A stretch of 64,000 bases of DNA from Diplonema papillatum (GCA_030068145.1 JAPJBO010000407.1:1-64000); one strand, 5' to 3'. Shown: positions 44,556-54,867, counted from the stretch's first letter. Numbers and translations: made by a program. Notes: generated from the sequence alone by a model not told the origin.

Positions 44556-44715
44556 TATACAAAAAATAAGTTTGTCTTCCTCAAAATACTGGAATCTAAA
44601 GCAAACTTCAACTTCAAACAGTTCGTACAGGGCGCTTCCTTTCGTGTTGTAGCGGAACTCACGATACCATGTAGCATCGGTACGTTTGCGTTTCTCAGAA
44701 AGAAGCAAAGCATAC

Positions 44716-45563
44716 CTGTTTTCTCCCTTGAAGCTGAGGACTTCGTACACGAGGCACCCGTACGAGAACAGGTCGCTGGCTTTGGACAACGTGGAGAACT
44801 CGCCGCCCACGTATTCCGGGGACGCGAAGCACATGTCCGGCCCTAGCAGCGGGTTGATGAAGGTGTCGAAGGCGTCGCTGGACGTGAACTCGGAGAAGTT
44901 GTTCGACAGAACCTTGCTGTTGTCGGCGCCGGGCCGCGTCGACATCGCGAAGTCGAAACCGGCGATCTTCCAATCCCCCTTCTGCGTGACCCAAATGCTG
45001 CTCGGGCAGACGTTCAGGTGGAGCAGCAGCGCCTGGTTGTGCAAGAAGGCGAGCGCCTCCGCCACTTGAAACAACCCAAACACCTTCTCCATCTCGCTCA
45101 TATCACCGCTAAACGAGCGTACCCTGTTCGGTGAAGAGTCCACATTTGTGCAGTCACCGAACACATTCGAAAGACTTGCGAACACTGGTTCCGTGACGTA
45201 CATGAGGTACTGGCCCTTCTCTCGCAGGGGCTCGACGATATGCAGCACGTTCGGATGAAGGATGCGAAGTTGCTGTGCGAGGCCGTTCTTCATGCGGGCC
45301 AGCAGCTCCGCCGCTGCCGGCTTGCCGACTTTTTCCTCGACTTCCTTCTTGTGGAGGAAGTGCACGGTGACCTTTTCTTTAGTCGCGTCCTTCGTGGCGT
45401 TGCAGCACTGCCAGAGCAGCCCCTGCCCGCCGCTGCCCGTGCTGCCGCGGCTGCCGAAGGTGGTCGACTCGAACGTGTATCCCTTCAGGATCATCTTGAA
45501 GTCCAGCTCCCCGGCCGCCTCGTTCAGCTTCAGCTTCGCGGTGCTCGTGAACTTCTTGAACAT
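44716..45563 (-). CDS. SCYL2: SCYL2-like protein, exon 1 (pseudokinase domain)
   Basis: Starts at the ATG at 45563 (MFKKFTSTAKLKL); in-frame upstream codons to 45653 are Pro/Arg-rich and not typical of the family. Encodes 282 codons plus two bases, then GT. The fold is a protein kinase with the catalytic signature lost: a degenerate Gly-rich loop, no HRD (LLHLNVCPSSIWV instead), and GFD in place of DFG (WKIAGFDFAM), as expected of the SCY1 pseudokinase family. The AYxxxS/PE segment is recognisable (CFASPEYVG), as is the DLFSYGCLVYEVLSF helix. Joined to exon 2 it makes a complete SCYL2. A short GC-rich 5' flank precedes it. Confidence 0.85.
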
Positions 45564-46009
45564 CGTGCCTCGCGCGGCAGCGGGTTCGCTCTGCCGCGGC
45601 GGGGGTGCAAGCACGGGTTCCCTCTCAAGTCCTCCCCCCTTTCCCACACCCAAGACGCGCCCGTTTCTGTGTTGCCAACTTGGCAGTCATGCTCACAGTT
45701 TTGTCGAGCATGAGGGGTACAGTGCAAAAAGTGTTCAAATGCACGGTGCTGCAGACGAGTGCAGAGCATGGTGTTGTGGTGCATGGTGCATAGCAGAATA
45801 GTTCTGGAAACCCAGCCACGCAGCCCGTACACCCACAAATCGCAGGGTGCTGATGCACCAGCATACGCACGGCTGGTTCAACACTGCCATAAATGCCAGA
45901 AGTAAAACACACTGCGTTGGAACCCACGCTTGCACCCAAACGCAAAGACGAGGCTTGTGCTGCTCACGAAGAACGGAAAAGAAATCAGGGCGGCCGCTTC
46001 GTCTGGGGG

Positions 46010-46316
46010 GCTTGCAAGAACGTGCTTGGAATGGGCATGTGCTCAACACCGCACTGGCCGTGTTTCGGTCCTTTAAGCCACGGACACATAAGGCGGACCA
46101 TCATCAGCGCGGAACCTGAGTGCCTGCAGACAGGACTGCGGTGTGAGTCTGGTTTGTCAGGCGGCTGTTCGTAGCTCTTCACAGCCAGGACCACCCGTGC
46201 TACCAGAGCACAGGTGAATCCGTCACGGGGAGAAGGCCCCTACAATTGTGTCTGAGCAATCAGTTAAAAAACTCAGGGCGCTCGCCCTGATTGTGACTGC
46301 GACTCGCTAGGCAGCA
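46010..46316 (+). repeat. dispersed repeat family B, full length with target duplication
   Basis: Complete copy. GCCGCTTCGTCT is found just before it (45992-46003) and again after it at 46332-46343, a 12-bp target duplication. A second, partial family B copy begins directly after the right-hand duplicate. Confidence 0.75.
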
Positions 46317-46364
46317 CTGACTTGTCTTCTTTGCCGCTTCGTCTTGGGGGCGGGGGGAAGGGGG

Positions 46365-46440
46365 TTGCAAGAACGTGTTTGGAAATGGTTATGTGCCCAA
46401 CACCGCACGGGTCCCGTCTGCACCGTGTCTGGGGGCGGGG
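46365..46440 (+). repeat. family B, left fragment
   Basis: TTGCAAGAACGTGTTTGGAA onward for about 75 bp, then unrelated sequence. It was inserted next to the full copy at 46010-46316. Confidence 0.65.
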
Positions 46441-46549
46441 CCCTTTGCTGCGACAAAAGATCACGCCCGGTTCGCTTTTTGTGAGCGTCCCGCGTAGTGT
46501 CGAGAGATCGCTGGACGCTTTCGTTAGGTTTGCTTGATACGACGAGCTT

Positions 46550-46745
46550 CGGTAAGCCGATCCACCTCCTCTCCTGATAGACCGTGAAACTCCTCGACAT
46601 ATCGTGACATTCAGCACCAGGCAATTATATGCAGATCCGGGGGATAGGGAAGGACCTGATGGACCGTGGTGCAACATAACAGGCGGCGGCCGGCAACGCG
46701 ATGTAATGTAGTTTCAGGGGACAGGGGGTGGACCGGCTTGTTGCG
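46550..46745 (+). repeat. family E repeat
   Basis: Diverged copy recognised by CTGATAGACCGTG, AGGCAATTATATGCAG and GACCGTGGTGCAAC. Similar to 20575-20810 and 37240-37400. Confidence 0.55.
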
Positions 46746-47515
46746 GCATTTTCTTTTTTTGAGGCTCCTTCATGCGCTGTGGTCGGAATGAGAATTCGGA
46801 GAGATGGGCGGGCCTCAACGACGTCAGCACGACGGATGAAGAGCTTCCGTGGCAGCTCGATCGCCATCTCCAATGGAACAGCAAGGCACCAGGGCTACGG
46901 CACACGGCGAATACCTACAGCAGAAGAGTTCTGCCAGCCTAGCCACGCGGCCCGGACATCCACAAAACCGCGGGGTGTGTTGACACAACAGCATGCACTG
47001 AGCCGCGCAGCCAAGGGCCACACTTCCCCCTCCCGTGCAGCCACAACGCTGACTGGCGGGCACGCCCTCGCTTCGGACGTCTTGTCGGTTTCCCACGGCG
47101 ACCCACTGGCGCTGCAATGTCGAAATCGGTCCCGGCCGTGTTCGAAAGCTTGCCGGACAAGGGTTCCGCCCCCCTTAAATCCGACGGGCGCGGTGTTCCT
47201 GAGATACTATGTGAGAATATGGACCTAATTCGAGAAAATATCAACAAAATCCTCCGCCCACCTGGGGAGGTCCCCAAGCCTCCCACGCCTGCGGTCCAGA
47301 GCCCCCAAACAGCTGTGAGTGAGACTAAAATGCGGCAACTCCTCACAACTGTTCAGTACTCTGAACCGCACTTGTGGGAGGCTTGAGGACTGGCTGCTGA
47401 TATTTTCCAATTAGGTCCAGTTTCCCAGGGAGTAGAAAGACTGGCTCGTATGGTAACAATTATGCACAAAAACTCCGAAGCCTCCGGCCTGGTTCGCAGG
47501 CAAGCGGGCAGGTGG
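46746..47515. other. downstream flank of the dehydrogenase kinase gene
   Basis: Carries only short overlapping frames (one of 89 codons at 47117-47386, plus strand) without recognisable domains. The part next to 47515 should include the 3' UTR of the kinase gene. Confidence 0.35.
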
Positions 47516-48670
47516 TCACCTCAGCACGACGATGTCCGCGGCCATGAGGCGGATGAAGGTGTCAGCCCCGTAGCCGGGCATATTGTGCATCCACAGGTCA
47601 CCTCCCTGGTAGTTCAGCCTTGCCTTCGACAGCGGGAGGCCGAAGCCGTATCCCGAGAGCCTCTTAGTGTCCACGTTGTACTGCCAACCCGCAATTTGAT
47701 CCCCCTTCGCGGAAGGCGGCGATTGCCCGGTCAGAGTCTGCCCCGACTCGCCGAACTGCCACAAGGTCTGCTCGGAAGCGGCGGACATGCCTCCGCCGTG
47801 GTCGGAGAGGGTGATGTACACTCCGTCCTTGCGGGGGGTCGCGCTGATGGTCACGTCGATGGAAGGCAGGGTCAGCGACGCACCGTGGCGCTCGATCGTG
47901 GCCTTCATCGAGTTCTTGAGCACTTCGAGCAGAACGACCTCCAGGCCGGAGGCGGAGCAGAAGAGTTGCGCGTCGTCGGCGTCGGAGACGCCGACGTGCG
48001 GGTACTGCCCGAACTCGTACGTGCAGATCTCCTGCGTCTGCTCCGCGGCCCGCTGGACGATCTCGCTGATCTTCGCGCGCCGGTGGAAGAGCCCGACTTG
48101 GTCGGCGGGCGCAGTGCCCGCCCGGTAGTGGTCCAGCAGCGCCGCATGGTTCGCGGCGATGGTCCGCCGGCCTATCCTATCGAGCATCACCTCGTGGATG
48201 AACAAGTCGAGCCGGCGTTTTTCCGACGGCTTCATCACGCGCTTCGCGTTCCCAACACCCTCGGACAATGAGCTCACCAGATCGTTGTTTTTTTGCACCA
48301 ACTCCGCGACCGTCGCGGCGTAATCCAGACACTCTTGAAGCGTCTCCGGGACGGGCAGCTGCGTGAGCTTGTCGAAGCTCGAGTAATACTGCCGGAACAC
48401 CACGTTCATCCCCTCCTGGTTCAGGAGGATCAGCGGCAGGTTTTCGAAGGAGCGGATGGTCCTCGCCAGCCGCGACGGGAGCTCCTGGTGGAGGTACCGC
48501 GTGCTGAGCTGCACGTGCTCGTCGGTGATGACGCCCGTGTCGTACCAGCCGACCATGCGCTTGAGCGGGATGGGGGTCGGCTCGCTCTTGGACAGGAACT
48601 CCGGCACCTTCACGAACCGGATGGCCTTGTCCACGGCCGCCGCACCCACTGCTATACTGCGGCGGAACAT
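47516..48670 (-). CDS. mitochondrial pyruvate/branched-chain dehydrogenase kinase
   Basis: A 384-residue protein in one exon, ATG at 48670 (MFRRSIAVG, an amphipathic basic presequence), TGA at 47516. An upstream in-frame start at 48724 would add a Gly/Ser leader and is less likely. The N-terminal helical domain matches the PDK/BCKDK family, with LPSRLARTIRSFENLP and the FIHEVMLDRIGRRTIAANHAAL helix. The C-terminal GHKL ATPase domain has the N box (LLEVLKNSMKATIE), G1 box (LSDHGGGM) and G2 box (SGYGFGLPLSK). Such kinases phosphorylate and switch off the E1 subunit of pyruvate or branched-chain 2-oxoacid dehydrogenase in the matrix; which substrate cannot be told from sequence. The gene is complete and lies about 2 kb upstream of SCYL2, on the same strand. 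Confidence 0.9.
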   Translation of the reverse strand: MFRRSIAVGAAAVDKAIRFVKVPEFLSKSEPTPIPLKRMVGWYDTGVITDEHVQLSTRYLHQELPSRLARTIRSFENLPLILLNQEGMNVVFRQYYSSFDKLTQLPVPETLQECLDYAATVAELVQKNNDLVSSLSEGVGNAKRVMKPSEKRRLDLFIHEVMLDRIGRRTIAANHAALLDHYRAGTAPADQVGLFHRRAKISEIVQRAAEQTQEICTYEFGQYPHVGVSDADDAQLFCSASGLEVVLLEVLKNSMKATIERHGASLTLPSIDVTISATPRKDGVYITLSDHGGGMSAASEQTLWQFGESGQTLTGQSPPSAKGDQIAGWQYNVDTKRLSGYGFGLPLSKARLNYQGGDLWMHNMPGYGADTFIRLMAADIVVLR

Positions 48671-48767
48671 TGTGGACTCCCCTCCGCCTGAACCCCCCAC
48701 TTCACCACACTGGAAAGATGGCACGGTGTGTAAAGACTTTTTGAGAGCTGGTGAAAGGTTGAAAGAG

Positions 48768-48796
48768 AGAGAGAGAGTGTGTGTGTGTGTGTGTCG
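48768..48796. repeat. GA/GT microsatellite
   Basis: (GA)n followed by (GT)n of about nine units, 100 bp upstream of the dehydrogenase kinase start, so it may fall in its promoter or 5' UTR. Confidence 0.85.
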
Positions 48797-48800
48797 ATGT

Positions 48801-49082
48801 CCATCTCAAGGTACCGTGCGGTCAATGGTGCGGTTCCGATATGATACGTCGTTTTCTACGATATATCCCGGAACAGCGTGTAGTTTTCTACACGTGTAGC
48901 CATCTCAAGGTAGTTTTCTACGGTATATCCCGGAGCAGCGTGTAGCTGTATGCATGTGAAGCCATCTCAAGGTGTCGTGCGGTCTATAGTGCGGCTCCGA
49001 TAGTTTTTTACGATATATCCCGGAACAGCGTAGCTTTCTACACCTGTAGTCATCTCAAGGTGTCGTGTGGTCGATAGTACGG
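48801..49082. repeat. degenerate tandem repeats upstream of the kinase gene
   Basis: Four CATCTCAAGG starts (48802, 48902, 48963, 49051) introduce units with GTGCGGTC, TTTCTACGATATATCCCGGA and CAGCGTGTAG. Unit lengths vary between 60 and 100 bp. Their position upstream of a minus-strand gene leaves a promoter role possible but unproven. Confidence 0.7.
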
Positions 49083-49955
49083 CACCTGTACGCAGGGAAT
49101 GCTGGGTTCAGACAAAAACTGGCAAACGTTCGCCCTCGACAAAGCGCAGTGGCAGCTTCGAAAAAGGCGAGAGCACGCGTTGAACACGAACAGAACCAGC
49201 TTGTGAAGGGGGGTGTCCACGCTTAAAAAGGAAAAACCCGAGGGGCCACAGTGCAGTTCCTCCTTATGTCATTTGCAACCACCTCGAGGATTTCCTACAA
49301 AGCAGGTGCGTATTCAAAGAAGATGTTCGAGTCGCAGCTCTGGTCGGAGCAGATAGAACGGAGAGGGGTGCTTTGCATGCTTCGCCTTTTCTCCGAAAGG
49401 ATTTTATTTCTGCTTCCAAATCCAAATTTGAGTGTTTCAACAGCTGGTGTTGGGTTCTTTTGTTGACGTTTTCGGGCATGCCCTTTCCGAATTCCCCCCA
49501 CTATTACAGTCTCACTGCGGGAATGCTGCTGCGCAGTCGTCAAGCCACCCAAGAACCAGGTGGTTGGGGGGGGTGTCGTTGGACGGGAAGAAACCCACCC
49601 TCCCTTCCCCCTGTGACCTTGTCCAGACAAGCTTATTTCCGTAAGTCCCCTGGACGGGTATTTTCATCTTGCCCCTACGCAATGTAAGTGATAGGTTTAC
49701 CCTGGATGGTTTGATTCCTCTTCGTTCTTTCTTGCAGTCATGTCATCAAGAAGTATCCCGCAGACTTTACGTCAGCGAACACAAAAGGCGCAGACAGACC
49801 AGTAAGCAGAATTCCCTTTGCGCACTTGGTTTGTGTCAAGTTACTAAGGGAGCCTCCAACTATTCTTTTCCTTTTTTTCTGTCCCGTTATTTTTTTTTCG
49901 CGCGCGCGCGGAAGATTTTGGGGTACGGCACGTTCAGTTTCCCGATTGCCGATCG
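49083..49955. other. intergenic stretch
   Basis: A family C end (CTCGAGGATTTCCTACAAAG) at 49288-49312; otherwise no gene or repeat identified. Confidence 0.35.
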
Positions 49956-49959
49956 TGAG

Positions 49960-50330
49960 CGGCACGAATTCAGCAGGTCTCGTCGACAATTCCCTTGTTG
50001 AACAATTTCGACCGGCGCTGAACTCAGATTTACCTGGATTCATGTGGGCCACAGCACGTGTCCTCCTTTGAGTGTTGGATCCTTGCTTTGCATTTGTGGG
50101 GGAGACTTCGCACCTGGCGCCTCGCTGAGTTGTTCCCACAAAGCAGGTGCTAAAAAGACAGGCGCATCGTTTTGCTTGTGCGGGCCGTTTGATCGTTTTC
50201 CCGCTTGTATTTTCCCTGTGTCATTTCCAGGTGAGGAGCTCTGATCAACCCACCAAAAACACGCTGTCTACGTCTTTTTAGACTGCGCAATACATTGAAG
50301 GGCAACGGGCAAAATTGCAAGTAGTACCAC
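49960..50330 (+). repeat. diverged family C followed by family H
   Basis: 49990-50150 is a diverged family C-like copy ending ACAAAGCAGGTGCT, directly continued by family H (AAAAAGACAGGCGC, 50151 onward) down to ACATTGAAGGGCAACGGGC. The abutting ends suggest insertion at a preferred site or a composite unit. Confidence 0.6.
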
Positions 50331-51114
50331 CAAACATGACACGTTCGTTTCTGCACACTATCGAAACTCAATTGCTTGCTTTGGTATGCGTCACGAAGCA
50401 CCTAGAACTCCGTCGACTACGAATTTTTAGAGTTAAAGTTCGCTTGAGATTCCGGGATGTTAGGGTCTCCGGGTGACCTTAGTTAAATGGGTTCTCTTAG
50501 AGCAAGTAAGGGTGCGAGTTGCTTCTGTGTGCACTTTCATTATGAATTTCAAATTTTTGACTAGTAAACCCACTAGTCAAAGTCAAAAAAGTCCTTGACT
50601 AGTGCACCGTGTTGGCAAGTAAACGCGTTTCCATCCGCTTTTTCCAAAAATGGGAACGGAAACGGAAACGGCTCCTTGGTTTTGCAGGCCACCCACAAAC
50701 CACGCTAACACCACCAGGGAATACTACACGGTGAGGTTCCAGCCTCAGAAGTTGGAGTTAAATAGGTTCCCGAGTCACACCTGAAAAGCGGGTGCACAAA
50801 TCAGGTCCCCCCCCCCACCCCATGCCAGACATTGTCCGCCAAAGTCTAACTGACACGTTCCCTATACGTTATATCCAGCAGTTGCTTTGCCACTTGCCCC
50901 TTGACAAGCAAAAAAGGGCACGTTGTAGACAAGAAAAAAAGGGGTGTACTTTGTGGCGCGTGAAGGTCATATGACAAGTGTTCCGGCAAGAGCAAGGTCC
51001 GTCCGTGACAAGTGAACCTGCCACAGGCGCGACTGACCACTATTATATTATAAGGGAGAACAGTTCGCCGCTATTTGCACGAGAACGTGCGTACTACAAT
51101 TCAGCACGTGGCAA
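50331..51114. other. intergenic stretch with transposon-end fragments
   Basis: 50553-50615 holds GACTAGTAAACCCACTAGTC and CTTGACTAGTGCACCGTG, the terminal motif of the 53047-53845 element. 50618-50680 holds the GTTTCCATCC and GGAACGGAAACGG motifs of the 11563-12540 element. No gene. Confidence 0.45.
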
Positions 51115-51282
51115 GTGAGAAATACTAGCCGTGCGACAAATAAGAACGAGTGGCTATTATTTGTCAACGTGGACGTGAGAACGAGTGGCTATTATTGGAC
51201 ACGGGACACAAGCGGAACACGTGGCTCCGATTTTTTCACCATTTGCCACGGGCTGGCTAACTTGGCACGCGACAAACGAGAA

Positions 51283-51786
51283 CGTGTCGCTGCTACTATT
51301 GGCCACGGGAGGCACTTGCCACGTGCACTCACTCGCGCTTGCCAGATATATAGGTGTGTCGATTCATCGTGGGAATGCTAAGCGCGTAACGAACCACTCA
51401 CCAGGATGGTGTTGGGCACCGGATGCCAAAGGAATCGGAAAACAAAAGTTCGTGTCGCTGCTACTATTGGCCACGGGAGGCACTTGCCACGTGCACTCAC
51501 TCGCGCTTGCCAGATATATAGGTGTGTCGATTCATCGTGGGAATGCTAAGCGCGTAACGAACCACTCACCAGGATGGTGTTGGGCACCGGATGCCAAAGG
51601 AATCGGAAAACAAAAGTTCGTGTCGCTGCTACTATTGGCCACGGGAGGCACTTGCCACGTGCACTCACTCGCGCTTGCCAGATATATAGGTGTGTCGATT
51701 CATCGTGTGAATGCTAAGCGCGTAACGAACCACTCACCAGGAAGGTGTTGGGCACCGGATGCCAAAGGAATCGGAAAACAAAAGTT
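51283..51786 (+). repeat. 168-bp tandem triplication
   Basis: Three units at 51283, 51451 and 51619, each 168 bp and almost identical (GTGTCGCTGCTACTATTGGC start, GGAATCGGAAAACAAAAGTT end). As 168 is 56 codons, a plus frame from 51185 to 51862 stays open through all three, giving a repeated peptide with ARYIGVSIHRGNAKRV. There is no other sign of a gene, so translation is doubtful; near identity implies recent duplication. Confidence 0.9.
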
Positions 51787-52084
51787 CGTAACGTTCGCAA
51801 CCCGTTTAGTTTTCTTCCTTTCACGTTCGATTCATTGGTCAGTCAAGATTGTCAACGAGTGAAGCGCACACTGCATTCCCGAGGAACGGCGGAGACGTCG
51901 GGATGACCTGATTTATTCGAGAAGAAGTCTGGCAGGCTATTGTTCCCGCTGCGTCCGCTGAAGCCCGGCACGCAAAGACTACTGCAGGAAGGAGGCTAGG
52001 CCGAGTAGGTGGTAAAGGCTTCGCTCAAAGAACCGGAAAAAGATGGAAGGATGGGAGGAACCCGTTGCCAGCCCTGAAAAGCTG

Positions 52085-52375
52085 AAAATACTCGACGTAG
52101 CGCTGCTTGGACTCCGAATAAAAGGGAGGAAATAGAGATATTTGATTTGTTCTTCGCTCGGCTTCCCTGCTCCACTTCATCCCCCTTTGTTCTTCGCTTA
52201 CACCACCGTGTGCTGCCTTTCTCTCTCAGGACTTTTGACCTGTTGTGTTTGTGTGGTTTGGCGTGTTGGTCACGTCCGTTCAACACATGGTTCGGTAGTC
52301 ACAGCACTTGGGATCTCTTCGGTTCTTTGTCTGGCAGCTATTGTCGAGCATTTCCTTCCAAGCTGGCGCTTATGT
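52085..52375 (+). repeat. dispersed repeat family G
   Basis: Diverged full-length copy starting at AAAATACTCGACGTAGCG and ending CCAAGCTGGCGCTTATGT. It is followed within 10 bp by a family C copy. Confidence 0.7.
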
Positions 52376-52384
52376 AAAACAAAA

Positions 52385-52535
52385 AATACTCGAGGGGCTG
52401 CCTTGTGCTTGCTTTGTTGAACGCTTACGCGCCACTAAACCCCGATCACCTGTGTTTCGTGTGGGCTACAGCACATTTACCTCCTTTGATCTTTTGCAGC
52501 TGGCAGCCCCCTCAAGTATTTCCTACAAAGCAGTA
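52385..52535 (+). repeat. family C, internally deleted
   Basis: Start (AATACTCGAGGGGCTGCC) and end (CAAGTATTTCCTACAAAGCA) present; the middle 70 bp are missing. Confidence 0.7.
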
Positions 52536-52867
52536 TACAAAAATCCATCCGAAACGCAAAGCCCCGCATCGCAGGGGGCAGTCCGTGCCATTCAGGGCTG
52601 CATCAAAGTCGGACCGGCACTTCTAGTGAGGGAGCACGTCGGTGTTTGTTCAGCAGCCGAACGAATGGAGCACCCAAAAAAATGGTGGCAGCTGAAAGAC
52701 ACCAATGGACGAAGGGACGAAGCGCCTTCGTCACCGTCGGCCGCGCCTCCGGGAGAGTTTATGGAAGTCAAAGCCGAGTGCACGCGCGGGTGTGACGGTG
52801 TTAGGAGAGTGACAAGTTGTGTAACAGACACTACATTCGCTTGAGAGTGGATGCGTTCAGGCTGGGG

Positions 52868-52950
52868 GATGGGGTTGTAAGATCGTGCTTGGAATGGACA
52901 TGTGCTCAACAGCGCAAGTGGTCCGCAAGCCGCAGACACACGGGCTCCTC
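52868..52950 (+). repeat. family B, left fragment
   Basis: GGGGTTGTAAGATCGTGCTT through GCTCAACAGCGCA, then diverges. Confidence 0.55.
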
Positions 52951-53046
52951 TCTCGTCGGTGCTAGAATGTAGACGAGATGCGCATACTATGCATACATGT
53001 ATGCGCACAGGAACGAAAGGGGGGTAGGGAGGGCATGCTCTCTTCA

Positions 53047-53845
53047 CGGTGCACTAGTCATGCCATTTTTAATAGTCACTTACTACTGATCTTACTAGTC
53101 ATATGACTACTGTCAGTAGTAAGAATGACTAGTACTGCAGTCGTCATGCTTACAAGTGAAGTACCTGTGGATCCACACGTGGGGGAACAAAATCCAAAAA
53201 GAATTAACGTGCGGAAATCCACACGTTCCACACGTGGAGCGTAAGCCCTGCTAGCGGGCGAAGCGCGGCCGCTGCAGCCGACGAAGTCGGGGCCTCTGGC
53301 CCTGGGGTCCGCCCACGTGATCCACAGCCCGCGGCACTCGCGTGGCGGCGCGGCCGGCGGCCGCGCGAAGGCCGACTCCGCGGCGTCGAGCAGCCTGCGC
53401 AGCAAAAGCTGCACGGCGGATGACGACGAAGTGACGAGGCGAACCTCACGGCCGGCGTGCGACCCGCAGCAGCCTCGGATCGAGTCGAGCAGCACGGAGT
53501 GCCAAGCAACGCAAGAAGGAAGACGAGGAGATCCAGATAGCACAGCAGGACGCCCGAGCTGAGGCGGCCGACGGACCACAGAGGCGAAAGGCATAACAGG
53601 AAAGGCAGACGCGGTCGGTACGAGAAGCGGCAATCGCGGATAAGGCAACGAGTACGGAGCAGCCGTCGCAGAAAAGCAGTTAAGCGGCCCGCGTCGCAGG
53701 TGACTGCAGTAGTCATTCTTACTACTGCAGTAGTAAGCACTCTTCAGTAGTGATACGACGAGCCACGTCAAATCAGTGGTAAGCACGTTTCGGTCGTAAT
53801 ATGGCTAGTCATTAAGCTGTTTTTCAAATGACTAGTGCACCGCGT
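53047..53845. mobile_element. TIR element carrying a GC-rich cargo
   Basis: Outer ends GGTGCACTAGTCAT are inverted (about 53049 and 53843). A second, inner inverted pair CAGTAGTAAGAATGACTA lies at 53111-53128 and 53708-53725. Between them is about 550 bp of GC-rich sequence, open in the minus frame (RPAVLSGSPRLP, LLLRRLLDAAESAFARPPAA), unlike the AT-rich arms. It looks like a DNA transposon that has captured a host exon fragment; the source gene is not recognised and no transposase is present. Confidence 0.5.
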
Positions 53846-53852
53846 TGCCATC

Positions 53853-53950
53853 GTCGACTGCGCCTTCTGGGTAAGCTATGGAAGCGAGAAAAGCAGGCGA
53901 GTCGAACGCGGGAGGAGGTGGCAGTGACACGCCGGGCTTGTCTCTCTCGC
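53853..53950 (-). pseudogene. remnant of the Pro/Ala-rich polyQ gene 3' end
   Basis: About 95 bp (AAGCTATGGAAGC, GCGAGTCGAACGCGGGAGGAG) match the last coding part of the gene at 56431-57246 at moderate identity. It is the third and most decayed copy, lying beside the TIR element. Confidence 0.55.
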
Positions 53951-54104
53951 CTGGAGCTAGAACGTCGACAAGCTAATCCACGTCAGCCTTCACGGGCGGG
54001 TGACAAAATTGACACGGTATACTATACAGTGCCGAAAGGGGAGAGGGTGGTTTGGGCAGACGGATTCTAACAAAGTACAGTGATGCGCATGGGGCCAGCG
54101 GCCT

Positions 54105-54730
54105 ATGCACGGTGAACTCCAGCAACTTTTGCTCGAGCTAAAGTCTGGCCTCAAGTGCGGGTGTGGCCACACCCGGAAATAGGGTGTGCACACTCTATTG
54201 CACGGTGAACTCCAGCAACTTTTGCTCGAGCTAAAGTCCGGCCTCAAGTGCGGGTGTGACCACACCCGGAAATAGGGTGTGCACATCCTATTCCACACCC
54301 TATTTGCGGGTGTGGCACACCCGCTTTTGGAGAGTCTGGTTTCACTCGAGCTGGAGTTGACCGTGTGAGAGCGAAGATGGCTACTGGGCACTCTACCACA
54401 CGGTGAACTCCAGCAACTTTTGCTCAAGCTAAAGTCCGGCCTCAAGTGCGGGTGTGACCACACCCGGAAGCAGGGTGTGCACACCCGGAAATAGGGTGTG
54501 ATTCCACACCCTATTTGCGGGTGTGGCACACCCGCTTTTGGAGAGTCTGGTTTCACTCGAGCTGGAGTTCACCGTGTGAGAGCGAAGATGGCTATTGGGC
54601 GCTCTACCACACGGTGAACTCCAGCAACTTTTGCTCGAGCTAAAGTCCGGCCTCAAGTGCGGGTGTGACCACACCCGGAAGCAGGGTGTGCACACCCCGA
54701 AAATAGGGTGTGCACACCCTATTTCAGGCC
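54105..54730. repeat. GGTGTG-rich inverted/direct repeat cluster
   Basis: Four direct copies (about 54108, 54199, 54401, 54614) of an 85-bp unit containing ACGGTGAACTCCAGCAACTT, CTCAAGTGCGGGTGTGACCA and GGAAATAGGGTGTGCACA, alternating with a second unit (CTTTTGGAGAGTCTGGTTTC, ending GCTGGAGTTCACCGTGTGAG) whose end is the inverse of the first unit's start. The cluster can fold extensively. Non-coding. Confidence 0.8.
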
Positions 54731-54867
54731 CCTGTTTTCCCAGAGGTCGCGTGCCCCACATGCACCGCATCGTACTTCGCCAACATCCTTTTGCCCAAAC
54801 CCCCCTCCCTGCCACATTTATGTCGAAAGAGACAAAACCGGGCAGGCGCCTCCAGGGTGAAGACATG

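Larger units (their letters stand above)
40209..44715 (-). other. SCYL2: 4.5-kb SCYL2 intron
   Basis: Donor AG|GTATGC at 44715 and acceptor CAG|A at 40209. Joining gives an in-frame Arg codon split after its second base and restores SCYL2 collinearity from kinase-like domain to HEAT repeats. The intron contains family G, a 112-bp tandem array, family C pieces in both orientations and a decayed coding fragment on the opposite strand. Confidence 0.75.

Noticed and set aside
51185..51862. 225-residue protein gene over the 168-bp repeats
   Set aside because: Openness follows from a period divisible by three; no domain, splice signals or codon bias in support.
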